NCBI GenBank assembly: GCA_004764695.1
Contig: SMSO01000005.1
Span: 657,501-721,500, forward strand
Origin: Schizochytrium sp. TIO01
Lineage: Eukaryota > Sar > Bigyra > Thraustochytrida > Thraustochytriidae
Length of the DNA: 64,000 nucleotides
Direction: 5' to 3'
Made by a program: the position numbers and the translations under genes. Positions 24,926 to 35,400 of this stretch are shown here, piece after piece (within the stretch, counting starts at the first letter, position 1; each line of letters begins with the position of its first letter). A model generated the notes under the pieces. The model saw only the letters and a program-made list of their open reading frames with translations. It had not been told where the DNA came from and ran no database searches.

Positions 24926-26575
24926 ATGGCCAGCAACCAGGCCTTCTCATGCCTCGACGGCGTACGCGCTGTTGTGCGTGATGGCTGGGCTGGCTGGAAA
25001 CTAGCAAAAATTCCAACCCCTCATGTCTCTTCACCTTCACCACAAGATCAGGACTGGGTGGTTTTAGACTGGCATGGTGAAGAGGGGCCAGCTACTTGCT
25101 GGTTGGTGGTCTGGCGCGATGGTACTTGTCAGCTTCGGCTCGATCGTGGCCAAATGTTCCCATTACCCCGCGTCGATGATATATCCGAAGACTCAATTCC
25201 AACTGCTTCTTCGTCTTCATCTTCTGAAAAAGTAATATCACCAGTTATCGATACGCCTAGTATTACTCATCTTGATACGAGTTCTCATGTCCCTCACAAG
25301 CGTGAACATGACTCTCTGTCTCCATCTGATAATCCATCAAACGACGTGACCTCTAGCTTCACCCCGACTAGAAGCAGTACGCCTCAAAATAACCTGATTA
25401 GCCTCGTGCAGTCCCTGCTGGAATGTGCTGCAGAGCAAGTGAAGCAGCTTCCCCTTGAATTCAAGGATGTCCCTGGCCGTGATGATCTTGTCATTCGTGG
25501 CGATGCTGCTTTTCGTCGACTTGGTGAAGAAAAGACTCTCATTGGACCAGTTGTGGGTGCTATCCGTTCCAGAACTGAAGCTGATCTAAAGATTATTGAA
25601 GACCCAGTCGCCTTTGGTGGTCATTGGATTGCCGAACTTTTGGAAGCACAACCTGTCAAACGCCGGCATACAGACGTTGAAAAGTGTATTACTATCAGTG
25701 ACGAACAATTGGATATGTTGCGGACTACTGGTCTCCTCGTTATGCCGAATGCTCTTGATGCAGCTCTGGTAGCTACCCTTCGAGATGAGGCTCGCGAAAT
25801 GAGCTTGGCAAGAAGTGCGCATGGCCAACATCCCTCCGTTCGCTCAGACAAAGTGGCTTTTGTTGAATTCGGAGAAAGTGACGACCTGGAGCATGCTTTC
25901 GCAATTCTCGAAGATGCTGGAGCTCAGGTTGGATCGTGGCGCGGCGCACCGCTTATGCGGCCTACGCAAGGCATGGTGTCGCTCTATGGGGATTCAGGTG
26001 CGCACTATGCCAAGCACTTCGATAACGAACGTGACCGCCAAGGATTTTGGCGAAACCATAGAGTTCTAACTGCGCTTTTGTATTTGAGTGATGAGGGATA
26101 CTCCTGTGCTTTGCACGGAGGTGAACTTGTAGCAGAAGACACCAACGCCACAACTCACTCGATCGACCCGACACCTGGGACACTTGTTCTTTTTGATAGT
26201 CGGGCGATAGAGCACACGGTTATGCCCATTAAACACCACAGCCAACAACATGATGAAAAAAACACAGACACTGAGCCTGACTCGGCTCCAGCCATACCCA
26301 TCATACCTCACGCACAACGATATGCAGTTTCGCTTTGGTTTGTTGCCACTACGATGCTTGAGTCAGACCCCTTACCCCCCTCCGGTATAAAATCACGTCC
26401 TCCGCCTATCATCCGGGAACCTACACGGATACTAAAAAGCTCAGAATCTGATGACGGGGAACGGCCTGCCAAAATACCAAGGGTGGTTGTCTCAAATTGC
26501 TTAACACAAGATGACGACCAAACCGAAACGCAGGAATCTACTGCATCAGGATTTTCTTTCAATTTTCTTGATTAA
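24926..26575 (+). CDS. PHD/EGLN-like 2OG-Fe(II) dioxygenase (prolyl hydroxylase type)
   Basis: A 549-residue protein with a P4Hc/EGLN-type oxygenase domain at about 270-475. Fe(II) ligands are H364 and D366 (YAKHFDN; Y361 is conserved in the EGLN group) and H430 (AIEHTVMP). The 2-oxoglutarate-binding Arg is R465 in QRYAVSLWF. LTALLYLS, LHGGEL and PGTLVLFDSR follow EGLN order. In animal PHDs the distal His and the Arg are 9 residues apart; here they are 35 apart because of a Q/H/D-rich insert. Residues 1-85 form an unrecognised Trp-rich module, followed by a Ser/Thr/Pro linker and a helical region. The C-terminal tail is Pro-rich then acidic. Known relatives hydroxylate prolines on HIF (animals) or Skp1 (Dictyostelium); the substrate here is unknown. 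The ATG at 24926 has G at +4; no introns. Confidence 0.85.
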   Translation: MASNQAFSCLDGVRAVVRDGWAGWKLAKIPTPHVSSPSPQDQDWVVLDWHGEEGPATCWLVVWRDGTCQLRLDRGQMFPLPRVDDISEDSIPTASSSSSSEKVISPVIDTPSITHLDTSSHVPHKREHDSLSPSDNPSNDVTSSFTPTRSSTPQNNLISLVQSLLECAAEQVKQLPLEFKDVPGRDDLVIRGDAAFRRLGEEKTLIGPVVGAIRSRTEADLKIIEDPVAFGGHWIAELLEAQPVKRRHTDVEKCITISDEQLDMLRTTGLLVMPNALDAALVATLRDEAREMSLARSAHGQHPSVRSDKVAFVEFGESDDLEHAFAILEDAGAQVGSWRGAPLMRPTQGMVSLYGDSGAHYAKHFDNERDRQGFWRNHRVLTALLYLSDEGYSCALHGGELVAEDTNATTHSIDPTPGTLVLFDSRAIEHTVMPIKHHSQQHDEKNTDTEPDSAPAIPIIPHAQRYAVSLWFVATTMLESDPLPPSGIKSRPPPIIREPTRILKSSESDDGERPAKIPRVVVSNCLTQDDDQTETQESTASGFSFNFLD

Positions 26576-27339
26576 ACCTGGATCACGCTTTGATCTTTAG
26601 TATGTACTCGCTGTTGAAATAAATTTGCTTTCGTTCAATCCTAATATATTGATTCGAGATGCTATCTAAATTTCTCAATCTGAATACAAGGTAAACCAAC
26701 AGATGTACGTGCTTTTCTGTCTTTTCATTCTCATTTCTCCTAATGTCAAATTCTTCTTTTCCTCCCCTTCCTTCCACCTCCCATTACTCTAGAGAAGCTG
26801 AACCTCCATCCTTGTTGAATGCTAACAATTACCGTCGCGCCTTTCTGTCATATTTGTTGTTCTATTTAGTCTGGTTTCGGTATTAGATCTTAACCTCTGG
26901 TCTGGACATCCTAAAATTTGCAGTTTTTTGTTTTGGGTTTATAATTAATTTACTGCGCCGTATCTAACTACGAAACCATCAAAGGTAGTTAAGTCTTACC
27001 ATGTTTTGTCAACCCTAAGTGCATGCAGGAATTATGTAACGTAGTTTTATTTTTTAATGAATAAGAAAGAGCAATGAAATAGAAAGAAAGAAAATCCTAG
27101 TACATACCTCCAATTTAATATGGTTCAATCAAGAAATTAGCTCAAGCAATCAACTCGAGCAAAGACTAGATTGGAATCAATACAGGAAACTAGGAGCAAA
27201 AGCATGAATGGAGCTATCTTGTCAACTATCTACCCCGACTGACTCTGGATCTTGGATATAGGATTTAAGCTCTTTGAATAAGCTCTCTTCTACAAGAGAA
27301 CCAAAACATTGTCGAAGAGTTTGGACAGTCATATAGATA
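26576..27339. other. Convergent spacer between oxygenase and condensin genes
   Basis: AT-rich 3' flanks of two convergent genes. Nothing recognisable beyond a weak match to the dispersed repeat core near 27140-27166. Confidence 0.5.
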
Positions 27340-30300
27340 TTATGCCGCAACAATGCCGAATCGTTTTCCAGCTCGTGATTCTGGATCTGGATGAAGCTTC
27401 TGAGCCTCGTGTTTCGCAGAAGCTTCTGTACATAGACCGAGTGCAGTACACTCAGCGATTGCCACAAGGAGAAGATTTTTGCGTCTCAACGCATCAGAGC
27501 TTTGCTTCTTACTTGCGACATCGATGGCAGACTTGCGCTTTTTCTTCGGTTCAGTCTTCTTTCTTTCGCTTGAAACAGAGTCATTATCATCATTGTGAGC
27601 AAAATCCCCCGTATTTGAAGCATCACTAGTGGACACATTTTCGTTTTCGAGCTTGATGTCCTGAAGCGCGTCTGAGAGCTGTTGTTGCAAAATGCGAGGC
27701 AGACGTGACGACAAGCCTGTGGTTCTACCATTCGCACTTAGAACTCCACGAGGCTCATCTTCTTCATCTTCTTCTACTAAACCAGACATTTCAACCTCCT
27801 CTGCAACGTTATGTTGAGAAGCAGAACGATGCAAAGTCAATTTCAGAAGAGTTTCAAGAACAAAAGGCTCGTCCCGCATCTTGGTGAGTGCGTTTGTCAA
27901 ACGCACCAGCTGAGGCTCGAAAGTGCCTCCAAAAAGCTCACTTCGAAACCCATGAGGATTGTTAGCAAGAAGATGCTGTAGACAACTCAATGCAACTAAA
28001 AGGTCCATTGTCCGATTACCCTCTGCGTCCGAAACAGCAGAAGACCCAGGTTTAGTTTTGCTTCCACGCTTCTGTGCCTTGCTAGGACGGCCCTTGCCTT
28101 GACTCGCCAGTTTTGTTACAGCCTCTAAAGACACGATAATGCTGTTTACAATTGTATCAACTCGCCCCCATGTGCATAGACATTCCAAAACAGGACCGAG
28201 GTCTCTAACAACATGTGTGAGGAACTGGGAAGGCAGACCACTTCCGCGGCTTGTGTTTGCAGATTTGTATTCACCATATGTAATTTCAGGCTCATAAAGA
28301 TACAAATCTGCTGCTACCTCTGCTGCGAAGTCACTTTCACATGGAAGTTGCCCAGCTACCTCGAGGAGTGCAGGCATGTCACGCTTAGAATCAAGTCGAC
28401 TAGAATTCGCTACAGGGCGAATGAAAGAGTCATATCCAAAAGCTTCCTCCATCTGGCCACGCGCTGTTTTATAGCGAGGCGAAGCAAGTTGAGTGGCAAT
28501 ACTTCGCCAAATTGCCGCAACACCTCGTAATGCGCTAGTCAAAATAGGAGATCCATCAACGCCCAGTGTAAGAGCTTTAGACTTGGAGCGCGACTGCTTT
28601 GACGAGCTTGTAATTCCAACTTCGTTTTCAATCCACTTGCCTAAAAGCAAAGCCAATTTACATGCAGAACCAATAGAAACATGTTTGTGCACATTGGTGA
28701 AAAATGCAGTTGCTGCTGCAGCATGGCTTTTTAGCAGGGAAAGTGCACGGGAAAGTTGTTCACTTCCCTTCGCACCTTGCGGGTAAAAAGAGTCTAACAG
28801 CAGCTTTGACAGCTTGCTCCCAAGCGAAACGTCCATGGCAAGCCGTTCTAAAAGATGATCCACTTGCACAACTTCGTAGAATTTAATCGAGCGCATACTT
28901 TTAACACGAATAAGCAAACTAAGCAACGCATTTCGGACCTGCCGCGATTGATCGTGGATCAGCGGACTTGTGTGCGGCAAGATGTCATGCAGTGCACCAT
29001 GGGTAAGTGGGTTCTCGCTGATGAATTCTAATCCACGCAAAACTGCAACGCGTACTTCTGAGCTGTTTGCGTCCCGAAGAAGATCTCCAACAAGAGTTGA
29101 AAGCAATGAAATCGTTGCCTTTTTGGGAATAAGCTCCCAGTAAACAGAGAGCATTCGACATGCACCTTGCACTGCTGCCACACGAACTTGCGGGCTTTTG
29201 TCCCGAAGCAAAGTTTCAATTGCTGAAAATTGCTTTTGTAAAACTTGATCTGTCTCGGCTACGCTAGCGTCTGTGTCTTGGAGAGGAAATGCTCGCGCAA
29301 GAAGACGTGTAGCATTGAATCGTACTGTAGGGTTAGCAACGTTGAGCGCACGCCAGAGAATAGGATTGTAAAGGCGCAGAAGCATCGTATCGACCCCACG
29401 GATGTGTTTGTTGTCATGAAAACCAGCAGTAAGAATGGTGAATACGGTGCGTGCAAGATCTGGGTCTGCAACATGTACACCAGCATCCATAAGATCCTGA
29501 ATCATTTCAGTTTCAATCACAGATACCATTCCATTTTCACCCATCACAAAAGCTGACTGCCAGGCGCGAAAATATACATCTGCATAGCTCTCAGCAAGCA
29601 TACTGGATTCTTTGGGGGACGCATACGGTAGTTGAGTTTTAATTGTGAGATGAATATCTGCAACGAATTCCTCGTTAAGGCAGCATATCTCGCTCAAAAA
29701 CTTTCTGCCATCCTCGTTGAAAAGGTATAACGGACTTAAAAAGCATCGCAGAAGCAATTGTTTCAGCGTGAGACTGCTGTCGTCATCCAAATCCAGTAAT
29801 GAAAGCATCTTCCGAATATTGAATACACGCTTAACATCCGCACGTTTGGCATCATCCTCCAGACTAAATATAAGCAAAACTGGCAGAGCATGGGTGACGA
29901 GTTGGCCCTTTTCGGGAAGGTCAAGGGTCCACCACAACTCGCAAATGCGACAAACCTTCCACTGAAGATCTCGTGCACTCTTCACGATAAAAAGAGCATC
30001 ATGAAGGAGACGCGTGCAACGCTTGAGCCCAAGCGATACGCCTTGTAATGCGTTCGCCATCCCGACACCCTTTGTCAAAGCACCTCTACTAGACTCTTGC
30101 AAACCAGTAAGCCAAGCAAGGATAATTGTCGCAATTGCTTCCAAACTGTCTGTTGCAAGGCGGCTTTGGTCCTCAAGCATGGTCAGTACATCTCGGGTTG
30201 TATCCGCCAAGCTTTCAAAAAGTCGGGAAACTACGGGTGATGTCTTACTCTCAAGCTCTTGCCTGAGAAGGATTCCTTTGCCTTTGGCAAGATACTGCCG

Positions 30301-30522
30301 GGAGAACCCAGTCAGCAAAGTTCTGCATCGGTTCACAGCATTCGTAGCATCAGAAGTATCGCTATCCTTTATCTCAGCAATGTTTTTGCTCATCAAAGAA
30401 GCCCATGCAACAACGTCTCTGGCTTCCTCCTCTTCCTCCTCCTCCTCCTCCTCGTGGTCTGACATCTTGACTTCTGCAGAACTAGACTCGTTTTCCTCTT
30501 TGTTCCTTGTGCGCCGGCCCAT
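27340..30522 (-). CDS. NCAPG2: Condensin-2 complex subunit G2 (CAP-G2)
   Basis: HEAT-repeat subunit of condensin II, the SMC complex that compacts chromosomes in the nucleus during prophase. From the ATG at 30522 the protein is 1060 residues (human about 1140). An acidic run (E24-E33) is followed by helical repeats throughout. The central segment matches the CAP-G2 signature: HEAT units with SPQVRVAAVQGACRML and SSEVRVAVLRGLEFI, then RQVRNALLSLLIRVKSMR, KFYEV, HLLERLAMD, and the LLLDSFYP / LSLLKSHAAAATAFF block. A nuclear localisation cluster KKKRK lies near residue 990. The frame is open upstream to about 30736 with basic, protein-like content but no ATG, and there is a GTGAGG donor-like site near 30580, so a 5' exon or a 5'-UTR intron is possible. 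No internal introns. The tail is convergent with the oxygenase gene. Confidence 0.88.
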   Translation of the reverse strand: MGRRTRNKEENESSSAEVKMSDHEEEEEEEEEEARDVVAWASLMSKNIAEIKDSDTSDATNAVNRCRTLLTGFSRQYLAKGKGILLRQELESKTSPVVSRLFESLADTTRDVLTMLEDQSRLATDSLEAIATIILAWLTGLQESSRGALTKGVGMANALQGVSLGLKRCTRLLHDALFIVKSARDLQWKVCRICELWWTLDLPEKGQLVTHALPVLLIFSLEDDAKRADVKRVFNIRKMLSLLDLDDDSSLTLKQLLLRCFLSPLYLFNEDGRKFLSEICCLNEEFVADIHLTIKTQLPYASPKESSMLAESYADVYFRAWQSAFVMGENGMVSVIETEMIQDLMDAGVHVADPDLARTVFTILTAGFHDNKHIRGVDTMLLRLYNPILWRALNVANPTVRFNATRLLARAFPLQDTDASVAETDQVLQKQFSAIETLLRDKSPQVRVAAVQGACRMLSVYWELIPKKATISLLSTLVGDLLRDANSSEVRVAVLRGLEFISENPLTHGALHDILPHTSPLIHDQSRQVRNALLSLLIRVKSMRSIKFYEVVQVDHLLERLAMDVSLGSKLSKLLLDSFYPQGAKGSEQLSRALSLLKSHAAAATAFFTNVHKHVSIGSACKLALLLGKWIENEVGITSSSKQSRSKSKALTLGVDGSPILTSALRGVAAIWRSIATQLASPRYKTARGQMEEAFGYDSFIRPVANSSRLDSKRDMPALLEVAGQLPCESDFAAEVAADLYLYEPEITYGEYKSANTSRGSGLPSQFLTHVVRDLGPVLECLCTWGRVDTIVNSIIVSLEAVTKLASQGKGRPSKAQKRGSKTKPGSSAVSDAEGNRTMDLLVALSCLQHLLANNPHGFRSELFGGTFEPQLVRLTNALTKMRDEPFVLETLLKLTLHRSASQHNVAEEVEMSGLVEEDEEDEPRGVLSANGRTTGLSSRLPRILQQQLSDALQDIKLENENVSTSDASNTGDFAHNDDNDSVSSERKKTEPKKKRKSAIDVASKKQSSDALRRKNLLLVAIAECTALGLCTEASAKHEAQKLHPDPESRAGKRFGIVAA

Positions 30523-30753
30523 GATGAATGAGTATGGTAAGCGCACTACGAGATAATTGATAAAGGCGTAATTGCAAACCTCACCTCTTGCGTGCCCAGT
30601 CTTGGCCTCCAAAACTTTCTTGGCGCGCGGTCGAGGTCGTGTGCGAGTTGTCACAGTTTTCAATATGATAGATTGGTTGTTGATATCTGCTTCAATTTCG
30701 AGTTTTCCATTGACGGTTGCACACGATGATGCGGACTACTATGTAACCCAATA

Positions 30754-30791
30754 ACTACTACTATTACTACTACTACTACTACTACTACTAC
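30754..30791. repeat. CTA/TAC trinucleotide microsatellite
   Basis: About 12 ACT units with one interruption (ATT), directly upstream of the 253-bp duplication. Confidence 0.9.
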
Positions 30792-30821
30792 ATAAATATG
30801 TAGCTACCTACATACTTTCCT

Positions 30822-31328
30822 GCCTACTCCTCTGGTTAGCATGTCAAAGAACGAATAACATCACTCTTCTCTAGGTAGTAGGCATAGGCCACTCTTGTCA
30901 ATCCATTGATTTAGGTGCAAAGTCAAGTTTAGGACAAAGTCAAGTCAAACAATCACTCATACCGGAACTACATTACAGACATGGGTCTTCTTCTAGCTTT
31001 CTTAATTTTTTTAAAGGTAATAAATATCTCAGCGTAGATCATTTTTTCCTCTTTTTTTTTTAAATCTGTATTTTGCCTACTCCTCTGGTTAGCATGTCAA
31101 AGAACGAATAACATCACTCTTCTCTAGGTAGTAGGCATAGGCCACTCTTGTCAATCCATTGATTTAGGTGCAAAGTCAAGTTTAGGACAAAGTCAAGTCA
31201 AACAATCACTCATACCGGAACTACATTACAGACATGGGTCTTCTTCTAGCTTTCTTAATTTTTTTAAAGGTAATAAATATCTCAGCGTAGATCATTTTTT
31301 CCTCTTTTTTTTTTAAATCTGTATTTTG
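30822..31328. repeat. Perfect 253-bp tandem duplication
   Basis: The segment beginning at 30822 recurs at 31075 with a period of 253 bp. The two copies, read base by base, look identical, including the ten-T run near each end. The duplication ends at 31328 and the junction shares only one or two bases with the flanks. The unit includes a copy of the dispersed repeat core (AAAGTCAAGTCAAACAATCA, 30936-30955 and 31189-31208). Identity suggests a very recent duplication or an assembly artefact. Confidence 0.92.
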
Positions 31329-31459
31329 AATTAACAATACTTACCAATCGAAACTCCCACCTAGAAGTGATAGCTAGCCCCAAATATCGTGCACGAAGTC
31401 AAACGGTGTTGGTATTCTCCAGGCAAGCCCTTAATAAGGGGATAGCAAGATAAGATAGA

Positions 31460-31490
31460 CTTTCGCTTTCACTTTCGCTTTCACTTTCGC
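31460..31490. repeat. 12-bp tandem repeat, about 2.6 copies
   Basis: CTTTCGCTTTCA is repeated twice plus a partial copy, followed by related CTTTCACTCAC sequence. Confidence 0.85.
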
Positions 31491-33346
31491 TCAGCTTTCA
31501 CTCACTTAAATTTCACAAAAGATAAGTTTGGCCGTTCCAGAGTCTGGAAACCTGCTTCCTCATGCTACTCCATAAAATAGAGGAAAATTATCTCTTACAG
31601 TTGTCCATGGCATTGTGTTTTGGGGGGGGGTCTAAAGCAAGGATCCAAAGACCTAATTTTGCGCAGATATAGATGGTTTTCATGACCACTTTACAATTCA
31701 TGAGCAATAGTTCAATGTTTTTTTTCTTTTAATACTTATATAATTGCAAGCCTCAGAAAACATCAGATGAAGCATGGTAACATCATTGATAAGCATATCT
31801 TGCCTAGCTTCCTAGGTTATCTTTTGGGAGGTTGTCGAGGGCTTTTATATACTTGTGTTGATTCTTTCAATTAAAAACATTGTTCATAGCTGTCGTTTCA
31901 GGAATGAAAGTGCATTTAAACGTGTAGGAACAACATTCTTCTTTGGGAAGGAGACAGCTCATTCCTTTTCTATTTGTTTCATTTCCTCTGCAATTCACCA
32001 CAAGTGATTCTCATGAGATGGAATAGAAAAGGGTTGAACTTGAATTCATAACCTTCTTTGTATTATGGTGACTTGCGGTACTGAAAAACCATGGAAAATT
32101 GTAGGACTAAGCTTTGCGAGGATTGAAAAAAGGAACGCGTTGTTACATATGTGATGGAACAAAGCAGGAGCTCACATGATAAGAATGTGACAGTGTGAAG
32201 CAATTCACATGATAAGTACTGACTAGTATTCTTAGATGGATGGACTGAAGCTGCACAATAAGTTTTGTTGTAAGATGATTCTGGTCAGCTTGAGGTTGAC
32301 TGTGAAGATGGAGACAAGGGACTTGATGAAGATTTCACGAAGGTTGATTTAAGAGTTAGCAGACTGCTGTCCTGAATAATGAATTCCAGGACAGATGGAT
32401 TCATGTAGTAATTAAGGAGAAAAAGACATTCTTGAAAGGTGTTAGAGATAATTGATGGGGTTAGGTTAATTCAACCTCTTCAGCCATCGGTTCAAGCTAC
32501 ACCATACTTGGATGCAGGTATTGTGTAGTCACACCTTTGATTCTTGACTCTGGCAGCCAGATTCATACTCTTGCTCTATTGTAAGCCATATATCTACGAG
32601 GGTTTCACAAAGGGACGTCAAGAAATCTAGCAATTTTTTGTCCACTAGTTCCTTTGATTGGAGATCTCAGCAAGTTTCCAGTCAAAAAGGAATTGTGACA
32701 GCAAAACTAAGTAAAACACCAAATACACCAATCTCAAACAAAGATAAGTCAAACGTTAACCCTGACACCTGGATCATTTCAGCACAGAAACATAAGACCT
32801 GTCTTTAAATTGTGGGCCCAAGGTAACTCGATTCAAATATAGATACCCCAATGCAAATACGCCAAGATAGTGAGAAGGAAGCTTCCAGTCTGAGAGTATG
32901 GAGAAAAGCCTATAGTGGCATTTAAAGCCATGAATCACGATGTGAATAATTTAAAAAATACTGTGGAAACGATATGTTGCTACAGAGCCACTCAAAAGAT
33001 TTAAAGGAATCAAGCTAGTTAAATTCATAGATAGATACATGAGTCAATTATTCACAATCATCACTCAGAGACCTAGCTTATAGCATAACCAAAAGTTTCA
33101 GTAGTTCTTCATCCGAAAACACATGTAATATGGTACCATTATACGCAAAAGATGCGGGGGAAAGGATACTACGCTCAGTCCTGATTCCACAATTTCAACA
33201 GAACAATTTCATTCCTCGAGTCGATTAAAACCAATTCCACCATACTGGCAATGCTCGATGACACAATACTATAATTATCGATAGGGATGAAAGCCCAACT
33301 GTAGCAATACAAACAACTTTAAGCCTGAAGTTCTAACATGAGTAAT

Positions 33347-33917
33347 TTAGATGCACTTATTAACGGCTATGATATCCACCTTCACGTGGGCATGCTCTTC
33401 CATAGATGCTATCTTGGTATCAAAACAATCACGACAGACTGAGTAGATTTTCTTGCTTTCCTCCTTCCAGTTTTACTGTTACCGGAGGTCCGTGCACGAG
33501 GTTCTTGAAGTTTTTGGGCTAGCTCCATGCTTATAGAAGGAGGATTTTCGGACTTTGGCTCAAACATCCCAGAGGTATGACGAGTTGATGTGGCAAGATG
33601 TATGCATCTCAAATCACAAAGTATGACATAACTCTCTTCGAAGTACAAACCGCTCAAGGACCAAGAACGGCATTTTGCACTGTTGTATATTAGTAACCGA
33701 ATGTAAAATATACTCATATCTCATCTGGAGATCCTTTGCATAAGAGTATAGCACTGAACTACAAAAGTTCTCACTGGACATACCTGACACAAACGCAATC
33801 CAATTAATTTTGTTTCATGGATCACCAATACTCACTTAAACTACCATATAGCATATCCTTTGGTAACAACAGTACAAAGTAACAAACATAGTAGGTGTCG
33901 CGCTTTGAATATTTTCT
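33347..33917 (-). CDS. Possible spliced gene fragment with short introns
   Basis: Four exon candidates on the minus strand (33917-33836, 33783-33714, 33679-33483, 33438-33347) join in one open frame of 146 residues plus a stop. The joining introns are 52, 34 and 44 nt, each GT...AG; the first starts GTGAGT and the second has a TACTAAT branch-like site. The joined protein contains SLSGLYFEESYVIL, an EPRARTS segment and a CxxC (VCRDCF) followed by EEHAHVKVDII near the C-terminus. Local GC is higher than in the flanks. I do not recognise a family, the 5' part was not resolved, and I chose the splice sites by eye, so chance is a real alternative. Confidence 0.25.
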
Positions 33918-34849
33918 CTGAAAATATGCTGTGAGTTTATCTTTTGAGCCCGTTGGCTTCATTCCTTTGTCTCCGAAATATTTGTTCTTCTATCCATCCT
34001 TAATACCTTAGAATTTCCACTAAATATTATCGTCTGCAATACCCCTTCGATTCATGGTCTCAGCACACCTTTGTTGTCCAATACAGAGAACAAACAACAA
34101 CCTTTGGAGTGTATCGATGGGTGTAGAAGAAGTGTCTCATTTTCCGATAAGTTAAATTTGAAATGTTGTATAGTGAGCATATGTAATTAATGAATTATTT
34201 ATAAATCATATTTCCTAGACTTAAGATACTGATTTCGATGCTGAAGATATTCGAGATGTTTCAATCTGAAAAGAAATCATATTTCCTTTAATTCTGTTTA
34301 GCTAATATCACTCCAACAACATACACATTAACGATCTTGCATCACTAAAAATGATATGGTTAGTGTATTTAAATAGTGCATTAATTTGATTGAATTATCT
34401 ATCTTCTTATATTGTATGGATGTAGTGAAGTCCAACTAATAGCCATGATATTGAAACGAAGAGCTAAGAATGTATAAATTTGGCATGAATGTACGTGTAG
34501 ATAGGATCATGATACTGTGCCGAAAGCCATGTGTAAACGAGCCGGAGTCCAAAGTTAATAAGTCTTGACAAGATTCTTTTATTTTAGGCCGCGCATGTGA
34601 CCTTGGAATGGATACTCTGGAGATCAAGACGAAGGCTTTTATTTAAACTGCTGACTTAAAAAGTAATATTTAGAATTAAACTACCAGGGATCATCCACAT
34701 AAATTCGTTTATCTTAGGACTGACTTTGTATCGTCGATTAGGTTGTTTGTTTGAAAGTGTAACCATATCATATCGATCAATACTTGAAGTTGGCGCAAAC
34801 CTACTCTGCAGATAGATGCATTTATTCTTTCTTGTTTTCTTGTTTTTTT

Positions 34850-35400
34850 TTTTTTTCTCGACGGCGAACCCAATAATTAATTTGCTGTACAGTGTTTTAT
34901 GTATATGCCATTTAAAACAAAATTATCTCGAATTTATTTCATAGCGTATCAAATAAACAAATTATATACAAAATATATTAAAAAGCTATTTTTATTTTAT
35001 TTTATAAAATATAACTTTAAAAATATATATTTATATATTTAATTTTGTATAATTTTTATTTTTTTAATAAAAATATCATAAATTGTAATTTGATTATGTC
35101 TGTGAAGGAAGCTTGTAGCTATGCATTAATATACTAGTAGCAAACAGTACTATATATATACATACATATTGATTGTATTGTATATATGTTAGATATATGT
35201 TATTAAAATACATTTTAATAATACTTGCTGTATCTCAAATAAATTGAATCGTTAGATATAATTTTTTCCACAAATTCTTCTTTCAAGATGATTACAACAA
35301 GTCACATAGTATATAAATATATTATATGATATATAATAGCTTCTTCCGAAAATAAAGAAAGATTTAGTTAGGAGATGGCTCCATATAGTTTTTTTAATAT
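34850..35400. other. Very AT-rich block
   Basis: Almost uninterrupted A/T with runs such as ATATATATTTATATATTT, densest at about 34930-35090. No frame, no clear inverted repeat. Could act as a matrix-attachment or origin-like segment, or be simple decay; the sequence alone does not decide. Confidence 0.5.

Noticed and set aside
30014-30556. 180-codon plus-strand frame
   Set aside because: Antisense to the CAP-G2 coding region; Ser-rich end mirrors the poly-Glu run.
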